A stretch of 11,545 bases of DNA, taken from NCBI GenBank assembly GCA_945872325.1, contig CAMBZY010000046.1:1-11545 (forward strand). Reading direction: 5' to 3'. How positions within the stretch are numbered: the first letter of the stretch is position 1; every line of letters starts with the position of its first letter. This document shows positions 1 to 6,089 of the stretch, one piece after another. This DNA comes from Candidatus Kuenenia stuttgartensis. GTDB taxonomy: Bacteria; Planctomycetota; Planctomycetia; Isosphaerales; Isosphaeraceae. Made by a program: the position numbers and the translations under genes. The notes under the pieces are model-generated. The model was not told the DNA's origin. It was given only the letters and a program-made list of their open reading frames with translations, and did no database searches.

Positions 1-929
1 GAGCCAAGTGCAGCATATTGGCAGAGAAAGAAGGTGGCTAGTGGAATCAGGACCGCTGGAACGAAGGCTGTGGCGGTGCTGCGTATCGACTTAAAGGCGA
101 GCAGCAGTCCAATCGCGGCAACCAGTGATGCGGCGGGCAGTTCGTTACAGGCACAAAATGAAGCGAAAAAGCCGGCCTTGATGAATTCCAGACGACTCGG
201 AGTCTGGCTGTTGATGGCTTTGACTGTCGCCATCACAGCGAAAAATGCGGACCATGCAGCCACAAGGTGATTATTGAGAGTGCTGGTAAAAACGGTGAGA
301 TAGGTGCCGAATGCGAAGGCCGTGAGGCTGGCCAGCCAGGCCCAGTCGTTGGTTGAACCATCGTCAAGAAATCGTCGGTAACGCACCAGCATCAGGCCCA
401 GTGGAAGCACATTCAGAGCGATTAAAACCGGCTTAAGGTAGACCACATGCATCGACCACTTGAACGGCTCAGGCGTTTGAAGCTCAATGCGCGATCCACC
501 GGGAGCGGATTTATCCTCAACACGGACGTTGCGGGTGATCCGGCTGGTGAGGGTTTCATGGTCGAGCGGCAGGCCAACGATCTGGCGGACTGGATAGAGC
601 CCGGCAGCGATCAGGGTTGGCAGCATGGGCGGTTTGCTGGAATAAAAGTGCTTTGGTTTCGGAGCGGTTGTGGAGCTTTCCCAAGGGCTTGGACGATAGA
701 CTTTGTCCATGGTTCGCGGCTCCCATGGGCAGTTGTCAATGCTGTAAGTGCTTCGTTCCAAAAGGGCCCAGACGGTGCACCAGCGGCTGATGTCGTTCGC
801 CTCAAGCAGAGTGGGCATGCGCAATGTAAGGCCGCCAGCCAGGCCGACTGCCATAAGAATGATTACGGATCCGACTGGCCCACGCCAGGCGATGGATGTT
901 CGATCCGCTGGAGTGGTGGTCTCAGTCAA
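1..929 (-). CDS. GT-C-like polytopic membrane protein, N-terminal part (runs off the left edge)
   Basis: An open frame of 309 codons starts at TTG 929-927 and is still open at the window edge. No ATG or GTG lies upstream in frame (a stop comes 48 bases before the TTG), and AAGGG sits 7 nt before the TTG. The next in-frame ATG, codon 26, is inside the first membrane helix. Visible parts: helix at about 20-37; a large outer loop at 40-160 with acidic residues E43 and D45, a YSID motif (62-65), a DKVYRP stretch (75-80) and FYSSKPPM (95-102); then hydrophobic segments at about 164-182, 199-215, 222-238, 252-278 and 288-307. A first loop with early acidic residues and a KPP motif recalls GT-C/ArnT-like glycosyltransferases, which take sugar from a lipid-phosphate donor on the outer face. 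It lies 35 bp after a GtrB-like gene, whose product could make that donor. The family call is inference; a planctomycete-specific membrane protein of unknown role is the alternative. Confidence 0.72.
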   Translation of the reverse strand, partial: MTETTTPADRTSIAWRGPVGSVIILMAVGLAGGLTLRMPTLLEANDISRWCTVWALLERSTYSIDNCPWEPRTMDKVYRPSPWESSTTAPKPKHFYSSKPPMLPTLIAAGLYPVRQIVGLPLDHETLTSRITRNVRVEDKSAPGGSRIELQTPEPFKWSMHVVYLKPVLIALNVLPLGLMLVRYRRFLDDGSTNDWAWLASLTAFAFGTYLTVFTSTLNNHLVAAWSAFFAVMATVKAINSQTPSRLEFIKAGFFASFCACNELPAASLVAAIGLLLAFKSIRSTATAFVPAVLIPLATFFLCQYAALG

Positions 930-964
930 TGGATTGCCCTTGGTTTCAGGTGATGACTCAGAGG

Positions 965-1906
965 TCAGGCGTGAGGTTGTTCGCCAATGGTTTCAGCGAT
1001 GTTGGGCTTGGCCCAGGGGCCACCATTTTGCTCGGCCAGGTTCCATTCCATCGCCAATCCGATGGCCGTGAGTATAGTCCCTGTCAATCCGCCAGCCCAG
1101 GCAAATAAGGCCAGTTTCCAGCCTGCATTGCTGCCCGATATACCAACCAGAAGGGCCGCCAGCAGACCAGTCAGGGCCAGGAAAATCATGACGATTCCTG
1201 ATCCGCCCATGAGGTGTATGGGGCGACCGCCGAAGCGGGTGCGGGCGGTCACGGCCAGGAGGTCGAGAAAGCCCTTGAACATCCGGTTCCAGCCATATTT
1301 GGAATGGCCAAAAGTGCGAGGGCGGTGGTGGACTTCAATCTCGCCGACTTTAAAGCCTCTGGCAGAAGCCAGTACAGGAACAAATCGGTGGAGTTCGCCG
1401 TAAAGCTGAACGTCTTTGACGACCTCACTGCGATAGAGCTTGAACCCACAGTTATGGTCGTGGAGTCGGCAACTGGTGAGCTTGCTGACCATGGCATTGA
1501 AGACGCGTGAAGGGAAGACTTTATGCCAGGGGTCGTAACGCTTGCGTTTCCATCCACTGACGACATCCAGGTTGTCATCGTGGAGCTTGGAAAGGAATCG
1601 GGGGATCTCGGCAGGATCGTCTTGAAGGTCGGCGTCCATCGTGATCACCAGATCGCCTATGGAGGCTTGAAAACCGACATTCAAAGCACAGGCTTTGCCG
1701 AAGTTCCGGCGGAATCGGATGGCTTTGATATGCGGGTCGGTAGCAGCCAGTTCGCGAACCACATTCCATGAGGAGTCGCGACTGCCGTCGTCAATAAACA
1801 GAATCTCGTAAGGCTGACCGATAAGGCTCAGCGCAGAGCCGATCTGGCGATGCAACTCGCCAAGGCTTTCCTGTTCGTTATATAGAGGAATGACGAGGCT
1901 GATCAT
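965..1906 (-). CDS. GtrB/ArnC-like family 2 glycosyltransferase (polyprenyl-phosphate sugar synthase)
   Basis: This 313-residue protein very likely transfers a sugar from a nucleotide donor to undecaprenyl phosphate on the cytoplasmic face. The GT-A fold opens with SLVIPLYNEQESL (3-15), followed by FIDDGSRDSS (37-46), RNFGKACALN (67-76) and the metal/nucleotide motif DADLQDDP (91-98). The conserved NCGFKLYR block is at 152-159. Two hydrophobic hairpins near 232-255 and 264-286 match the C-terminal membrane anchor of GtrB, ArnC and DPM synthases. A start at 1999 is possible, but its first 31 residues are low-quality Arg/Gly/Ser sequence overlapping the upstream gene. ATG 1906 overlaps that gene's TGA by 4 bp (ATGA), indicating translational coupling, and puts the fold at residue 2. 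The sugar cannot be told from sequence. Confidence 0.93.
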   Translation of the reverse strand: MISLVIPLYNEQESLGELHRQIGSALSLIGQPYEILFIDDGSRDSSWNVVRELAATDPHIKAIRFRRNFGKACALNVGFQASIGDLVITMDADLQDDPAEIPRFLSKLHDDNLDVVSGWKRKRYDPWHKVFPSRVFNAMVSKLTSCRLHDHNCGFKLYRSEVVKDVQLYGELHRFVPVLASARGFKVGEIEVHHRPRTFGHSKYGWNRMFKGFLDLLAVTARTRFGGRPIHLMGGSGIVMIFLALTGLLAALLVGISGSNAGWKLALFAWAGGLTGTILTAIGLAMEWNLAEQNGGPWAKPNIAETIGEQPHA

Positions 1907-2970
1907 ACCTGAGGCGACTCTTGTGTTTTTTGACCAGGTTCCGGAGGAGTTGGCACCAGTGCGATCACCGCTGCCGCGACAAGTTCGGCCACGACCCACA
2001 CAAACCTTAACCCAAGTGCCGATGCGATGGCCAGATCTGGGCCCAGAAGTCCGCCTGTGAGTTCGTCAATGATCCACTCTCTGAGCCCGATTCCACCTGG
2101 TAAAATGGGGAGTGCAAAGCCACCCACAGTGCCTAGCATCATGGCGCCCATGACGCGTGGCCAGTGCGAAACAGAGACGGATTGATGAGGGTCAAGAGCT
2201 GTCACAACAAGGACTTGCGATACGCCCCAAAGTAGCCATCCCAGAACGCCCCAGAGCAGAAGTGCCCTGATGTCAGGGATGGTCGGGGTGGGAAGGTCGC
2301 CTGGCTCAATCGAGTGGAGGCCTTTTTTAAGAATCCGGACAGCCCTGCCAAATGTGAATGGCAGAACTGTGGCTAAAAAGGCCAATCCGAGGGCGAGTGA
2401 CAGGAGTGCCCCAATCGGGTGGCTCGGTGGGATGAAAAGCAGGGCCGAGCCGAGTAGCCCTCCGATGGCCATCATCGAGAGAGTTTCGTAAAGTGCCGTC
2501 AGAATCGCCGCAGTCGGCCGTGCGCCGGCCTTAGTCAGTAAAGCGACCCGAATCACCACCACCATTCCCTTGCCTGGTACATACTTGGCAGGATGGCTGA
2601 GAATATAGGCTTTCAGGCAGGTGAATGTCGAGATCAGTGGGGCCACCATCTGCACCACTCGGGCGTAATAAATGCCGAATGCCATGAGCCCGAAAATGTA
2701 GAAGATGCCTGAGGTGACCAGCAGAGTGATGTTCAGGCCGAAGTCAGCCGTTTTGGCTTGCCAACGGTCCCAGGTCATGAGAATCTGTTGTCCGACGGCC
2801 CATAATACGACTCCGCCGATCGCCAGTTTTACGGCCACTTTCAGCCACTTTGGGAATCGTTTTTTTGGACCAACAGGCTGACTTGGAGTATCTGATGTAG
2901 ATGACTGAACCGATTCAACTTCTTGAGTTGAAGAGGTTTTCGAAATCAGGGATGGATCAGGTTCGGGCAT
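1903..2970 (-). CDS. Flippase-like integral membrane protein (LPTM/UPF0104 family)
   Basis: The protein has 355 residues with about eight hydrophobic segments (roughly 44-61, 80-100, 106-124, 153-178, 185-205, 235-256, 272-292, 322-339) after a Ser/Thr/Pro-rich cytoplasmic head (1-35). Two blocks are typical of the lysylphosphatidylglycerol synthetase membrane-region family (PF03706): HPAKYVPGKG (126-135) and LPILPGGIGLREW (287-299). Members without the soluble LPG-synthase domain are often found beside glycosyltransferases and are proposed to move lipid-linked substrates across the membrane. This one has no soluble catalytic domain, so lipid aminoacylation is unlikely. It starts 34 bp after the JAMM gene and overlaps the GT2 gene by 4 bp. 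No clear ribosome-binding site precedes ATG 2970. Flipping a polyprenyl-phosphate sugar is inferred from context. Confidence 0.88.
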   Translation of the reverse strand: MPEPDPSLISKTSSTQEVESVQSSTSDTPSQPVGPKKRFPKWLKVAVKLAIGGVVLWAVGQQILMTWDRWQAKTADFGLNITLLVTSGIFYIFGLMAFGIYYARVVQMVAPLISTFTCLKAYILSHPAKYVPGKGMVVVIRVALLTKAGARPTAAILTALYETLSMMAIGGLLGSALLFIPPSHPIGALLSLALGLAFLATVLPFTFGRAVRILKKGLHSIEPGDLPTPTIPDIRALLLWGVLGWLLWGVSQVLVVTALDPHQSVSVSHWPRVMGAMMLGTVGGFALPILPGGIGLREWIIDELTGGLLGPDLAIASALGLRFVWVVAELVAAAVIALVPTPPEPGQKTQESPQV

Positions 2971-3004
2971 GGTGGGATATCGAAACGTGATTTCGAAATG
3001 CGGG

Positions 3005-3478
3005 TCAGGCAGGTGCTTGATTCAGGCTGGCGATGTTGGCCGGGGAGAATTCAGAGGCTGTCCAGGTGAGCTCTTCGTATCGCAGTGGTTCGTTGAGGAA
3101 CCGCCAGACACGGCACTCGGGCGGGCTTTTGAGAAGGCCCACGATGATGCGTGGAACTTCGCCGTAGTGATTCTCTTTGAGGTCGGTCTGGCTCGGTATG
3201 GGCTGCCATCGTGGATGCGAGTGATAAATCGCCATGATCTCCGTACCGTTTCGGCGCATCTCCTGAACAGCCTTGATCAGGGCCTGAGGATCGGCGTTGT
3301 AGCGGGTCTCACTTTGATCCGCATTGGGGAGCTTATAGATCTCCCAGGCATGCCCGTGCCTACCCGCAAGAATGCCGCAGCATTCGAGCGGTTTTTCTGT
3401 CAGACAGTGATCCACCATGGCTTGCTGGATATCGGGCAAGATCCGCAGATTGACGGAATCGGGTCTGATGTCGCTCAT
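3005..3478 (-). CDS. JAMM/MPN+ metalloprotease, Mec-like
   Basis: A 157-residue single-domain protein with an intact JAMM zinc site: E32 in the LECCGILAG block (31-39), then H86-S-H88-P with S96 and D99, i.e. HSHP-x6-SxxD. Prokaryotic stand-alone JAMM proteins of this size cleave after the C-terminal Gly-Gly of ubiquitin-like sulfur carriers. The best-known case is mycobacterial Mec, which frees cysteine from the CysO-cysteine adduct made by a cysteine synthase. The gene here is directly after a cysteine synthase and shares a 4-bp ATGA overlap with it (3475-3478), so the two are translationally coupled. This makes a Mec role much more likely than general deubiquitinase-like activity. No small ThiS/MoaD/CysO-like gene with a terminal GG is visible anywhere in the window. 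Confidence 0.92.
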   Translation of the reverse strand: MSDIRPDSVNLRILPDIQQAMVDHCLTEKPLECCGILAGRHGHAWEIYKLPNADQSETRYNADPQALIKAVQEMRRNGTEIMAIYHSHPRWQPIPSQTDLKENHYGEVPRIIVGLLKSPPECRVWRFLNEPLRYEELTWTASEFSPANIASLNQAPA

Positions 3479-4443
3479 TCTGGATACAGCGATGTGGAGA
3501 GATAGCGTTCGCCAAGGTCAGGCAGGATTACCACGATTCGCTTTCCGGCGGCTTCAGGACGACGAGCAATCTGAAGCGCGGCAGCTGCTGCGGCACCACA
3601 CGAAATCCCCACCAGCATCCCTTCCTGCTTGGCCAGCAGGCGAGCCGTTTCGAACGAGAGTTCGTCGGCTACGGTGATCACTTCATCAATGATTGTGGTG
3701 TTAAGGACGTCGGGAATGAACCCTGCTCCGATGCCCTGAATGCCGTGACGACCAGGCTTTACAGGCTGGCCGGATCGCATTTGGGTCAGAACCGGCGAGT
3801 TCGCAGGCTCAACAGCGATCACTTTCAGGTTCGGCAGCCGACTCTTCAGGACTTCGCCACAGCCGGTGATGGTCCCACCGGTACCCACTCCACAGACGAG
3901 ATAGTCGAGCTTTCCGCCCGTATCGTTCCAGATCTCCTCCGCAGTGGTCTTACGGTGGATGTCCGGGTTGGCCGGATTTTTGAACTGCTGAGGCATATAC
4001 GTATTAGGAGTGGAGGCCACAATTTCTTCGGCTCGGCGGACCGCTCCAGGCATGCCTTCAGCCGCTGGGGTCAGGACAATCTCGGCGCCAAAAGCTTTCA
4101 GCAGGCGGCGGCGTTCCAGGCTCATGCTCTCAGGCATGGTCACCATCAGACGATATCCACGGGCGGCGCAGGTAAAGGCCAGGCCAATGCCGGTGTTACC
4201 GCTGGTAGGTTCCACAATCAGGGTGTCTGGTTTGATCAGGCCAGCGGCTTCGGCTTCGTTAATCATGTTCACGCCGATCCGGTCTTTAACGGACCAGAGG
4301 GGGTTGAAATTTTCTAGCTTGGCCAGAACTTCGCCAACACAGCCTTCCGCAGTGCGCCTGACGCGAATCAGCGGTGTGTTGCCGATACACTGGGTGATGT
4401 CGTCGTAGATGCGTCCGCGTAATGTCTTTACTGAGTTGGTCAT
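3475..4443 (-). CDS. cysK: Cysteine synthase (PLP-dependent, CysK-type)
   Basis: This 322-residue cytoplasmic enzyme makes L-cysteine by beta-replacement on an activated serine, using sulfide or a protein thiocarboxylate as sulfur source. The N-terminus has IGNTPLIR (20-27); the PLP lysine is K53 in NPLWSVKDRIG (47-57); the substrate loop is PTSGNTG (79-85); the phosphate-binding loop is GVGTGGT (185-191); S281 in VGISCGAA contacts the pyridine nitrogen; and GERYLSTSLY (311-320) is a CysK-like C-terminus. Length is normal for CysK. It leads the minus-strand operon and is coupled to a Mec-like JAMM gene, which suggests a thiocarboxylated carrier may be its sulfur donor. Motifs alone do not decide between O-acetylserine and O-phosphoserine as substrate, so the symbol is for the CysK-like sequence type. 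Confidence 0.95.
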   Translation of the reverse strand: MTNSVKTLRGRIYDDITQCIGNTPLIRVRRTAEGCVGEVLAKLENFNPLWSVKDRIGVNMINEAEAAGLIKPDTLIVEPTSGNTGIGLAFTCAARGYRLMVTMPESMSLERRRLLKAFGAEIVLTPAAEGMPGAVRRAEEIVASTPNTYMPQQFKNPANPDIHRKTTAEEIWNDTGGKLDYLVCGVGTGGTITGCGEVLKSRLPNLKVIAVEPANSPVLTQMRSGQPVKPGRHGIQGIGAGFIPDVLNTTIIDEVITVADELSFETARLLAKQEGMLVGISCGAAAAAALQIARRPEAAGKRIVVILPDLGERYLSTSLYPE

Positions 4444-4540
4444 GGGAAAGGTTCCACAGTGGCTGACAGTTCAAATCCATCCCGACCTGCCGACCATGGT
4501 GATGATGATTTGGCCAGAACGAGAATTACGACATTTTGGC

Positions 4541-4569
4541 ACAATATCGCAGTGCCTGATACGGGTCAA
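4541..4569 (-). promoter_or_regulatory. Probable sigma70-type promoter for the cysK operon
   Basis: On the minus strand TTGACC (4569-4564) is followed after 17 nt by TATTGT (4546-4541). The -35 matches the consensus at 5 of 6 positions and the -10 at 4 of 6, with ideal spacing. Transcription would start near 4534, giving a leader of about 90 nt before ATG 4443. It is the best pair I found in the divergent gap, and no experimental support is implied. Confidence 0.42.
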
Positions 4570-4626
4570 GGTGATTCATTTGCATTGTAACGATTCCACC
4601 GACTTCTGGCACGGATTATCGGACTT

Positions 4627-4635
4627 TGTTATGAT
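4627..4635 (+). promoter_or_regulatory. Extended -10 promoter upstream of the WD40 gene
   Basis: TGT followed by TATGAT (4630-4635) fits the extended -10 pattern TGnTATAAT with one change. There is no convincing -35 at 16-18 nt, as is common for extended -10 promoters. Transcription would begin near 4642, about 76 nt before ATG 4718. Confidence 0.35.
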
Positions 4636-4717
4636 GGATTCATTCCCGCCTTTTTGACAGTGCACAACCCTAAACGCCAATTCCACCCATCCCGCCAAAG
4701 CTCAGGTCAACTCCGCC

Positions 4718-5869
4718 ATGACTCCATCCAGACTGTTCGCTCGACTCGCGGCCATCGGCCTATTTGGGCTTGTCCCATCCATCGTGGCGTTTGTCGACAC
4801 ACCGACAAAACCTGCACAAGTCATCTCTGGACACACCGATCCAGTTTATGGACTGGCCTATACGGCGGACGGCAAGAAGCTCGTGAGCGGAGCGTTTGAC
4901 AAGACGATTCGCGTTTGGGATCTCTCTACCGGCAAAGAATCAGCCAAGCTCGAAGGTCATACGGATCTGGTCCTTTCTGTTGCGATCAGCCCGGACGGCA
5001 AGAAAATTCTTTCGGGATCGCTCGACAAATCCGTCAGGCTCTGGGACTTCCCAGGTGCCGTGGCCGTTGTCCCTGCTCCTGCTCCTGCCGCACCGGCCGC
5101 AAAACCTGCCGAAGTGAAAAAAGAAGCTGCGAAGCCGGCTGAACCGGCCAAAAAAGATGCCTCCAAGAAAGAAGAACCTAAAAAGGCCGAGCCTGCAGCG
5201 GCCAAGCCAGCTGCCCCTGCTGCCCCTGCTCCTCCACCAGGCCCGGCTGTTTTGGCAGGATCTGGCGGACAGGTTTATTCGGTGGTTTTCTTCCCGGATG
5301 GGCAGAGAGCTGCCAGTGGGGCGGCCGATAAAGCGGTTCGGATTTGGGATCTTGCCAAGAAAACTCCACTCAAAGCTGTCGAAAAAGCCGCTGAGAACAC
5401 CATTTACAGCGTGGCTGTGAGCCCCAAGGGCGATCTGATTGCCACCGGTGGAGACGACAAACTTGTCAAATTCTTCCAGCCTGCCGATGGCAAGGAACTT
5501 CGCAAGGCAGCAGGCCATACGGCAGCCGTTTACACTGTGGCGTTTAGTCCCGATGGCCTCAAGCTGGCCTCAGGCTCAGTGGATAAAACGGTGAGGATCT
5601 GGACCGTGGCTGATGCCAAGGAGGTGGCTAAATTCAGTGGTCATCCTGACGATATCTACTCGATCAATTTCAGCAAGGACGGTACCAAACTGGCCTCTGC
5701 CGGATACGCAGGAAATGTCCTGATCTGGGACATCGCAGGATCAAAGGAAAAGATGCGGATCAAGCTCCCGCCCAGCACTCAGGCATATACAGTCGCGTTC
5801 GCGCCCGATGGCAAGCGAGTGGCTGTGGGAGCCTCTGACTCAAAAATTTATCTGTTCGATATCCCCTGA
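4718..5869 (+). CDS. Secreted WD40-repeat beta-propeller protein with an Ala/Pro/Lys linker
   Basis: A 383-residue protein with a signal peptide (basic start, hydrophobic 10-24), so probably exported or membrane-tethered. I count seven WD-type repeats, enough for one closed propeller: about 38-80, 81-111, 183-222, 225-265, 266-308, 309-350 and 353-383. Most carry the SPDGKxLxSGSxDKxVRxWD pattern, and repeats 1, 2 and 5 begin with Gly-His. Between blades 2 and 3 lies a low-complexity stretch (about 115-178) of Ala, Pro and Lys/Glu, ending in PAPPPGP. Such propellers act as protein-binding scaffolds; there is no catalytic domain, so the partner is unknown. ATG 4718 is chosen because the signal peptide begins there. 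Planctomycetes carry many c-type-cytochrome/WD40 proteins, but no CxxCH heme motif is present here. Confidence 0.9.
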   Translation: MTPSRLFARLAAIGLFGLVPSIVAFVDTPTKPAQVISGHTDPVYGLAYTADGKKLVSGAFDKTIRVWDLSTGKESAKLEGHTDLVLSVAISPDGKKILSGSLDKSVRLWDFPGAVAVVPAPAPAAPAAKPAEVKKEAAKPAEPAKKDASKKEEPKKAEPAAAKPAAPAAPAPPPGPAVLAGSGGQVYSVVFFPDGQRAASGAADKAVRIWDLAKKTPLKAVEKAAENTIYSVAVSPKGDLIATGGDDKLVKFFQPADGKELRKAAGHTAAVYTVAFSPDGLKLASGSVDKTVRIWTVADAKEVAKFSGHPDDIYSINFSKDGTKLASAGYAGNVLIWDIAGSKEKMRIKLPPSTQAYTVAFAPDGKRVAVGASDSKIYLFDIP

Positions 5870-5890
5870 TCCACAGGCAGTGGAAATGGC

Positions 5891-5914
5891 AAGTCTGAGG
5901 TTTGCCTCAGGCTT
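5891..5914 (+). terminator. Stem-loop after the WD40 gene, possible terminator without U-tract
   Basis: Arms 5891-5900 (AAGTCTGAGG) and 5905-5914 (CCTCAGGCTT) pair over 10 bp with one G:U and a TTTG loop. It begins 22 nt after the WD40 stop, where a terminator or 3'-end-stabilising hairpin is expected. No T-run follows, so intrinsic termination is uncertain. Confidence 0.45.
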
Positions 5915-5967
5915 GGTGATACCCCTGGGCTGATCCTCGAAGCGAATGCCTTCTGAGGATTTGCCTC
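5894..5967 (+). repeat. Imperfect direct repeat between the WD40 gene and der
   Basis: TCTGAGGTTTGCCTC at 5894-5908 recurs as TCTGAGGATTTGCCTC at 5952-5967 with one inserted base. The first copy is part of the hairpin at 5891-5914. The second can form only a 4-bp GAGG/CCTC stem. Its role is unknown. Confidence 0.4.
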
Positions 5968-6000
5968 TATTATTCCTGAAATTTTTGCCAGATTAGGTTA

Positions 6001-6009
6001 TGCTATGAT
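6001..6009 (+). promoter_or_regulatory. Extended -10 promoter upstream of der
   Basis: TGC precedes TATGAT (6004-6009), an extended -10 match. TTGCCA at 5985-5990 is too close (13 nt) to be a normal -35. The implied leader is about 74 nt before ATG 6090. Confidence 0.38.
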
Positions 6010-6089
6010 TATCAGACAAAAAAACGTTCAGGAATGGAGAAGGGTGCTGAAATCCCTGCTCTGGCTCAGGAAGTATCGGATTCAATCAG

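Larger units (their letters stand above)
4444..4717. other. Divergent intergenic region between cysK and the WD40 gene
   Basis: This 274-bp gap separates the minus-strand operon from the plus-strand genes. It carries a candidate minus-strand promoter at 4541-4569 and a plus-strand extended -10 at 4627-4635. I looked for a small ThiS/CysO-like frame ending in Gly-Gly and found none; minus-strand frames here are short and feature-free. No strong hairpin is present. Confidence 0.6.

Noticed and set aside
447..953. 168-codon plus-strand open frame near the left edge
   Set aside because: It is opposite the membrane protein gene at 1-929, whose hydrophobic pattern is convincing; this frame has no domain character.
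1907..1999. N-terminal extension of the GT2 gene to an ATG at 1999
   Set aside because: The 31 extra residues are low-quality sequence overlapping the flippase gene; ATG 1906 with the ATGA overlap puts the GT-A fold at the usual place.
3745..4317. 190-codon plus-strand open frame within cysK
   Set aside because: It is the antisense shadow of a gene with all CysK motifs.
4607..4612. TGGCAC as a sigma54 -24 element before the WD40 gene
   Set aside because: No TGC-type -12 element follows at the required spacing.
4444..4717. A ThiS/CysO-like sulfur carrier gene upstream of cysK
   Set aside because: I searched both strands for a small frame ending in Gly-Gly; only very short, feature-free frames occur.
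4940..5518. 192-codon open frame antisense to the WD40 gene
   Set aside because: The translation is Arg/Phe/Gly-rich, mirroring the Ala/Pro/Lys linker on the coding strand; no ribosome-binding site or domain.
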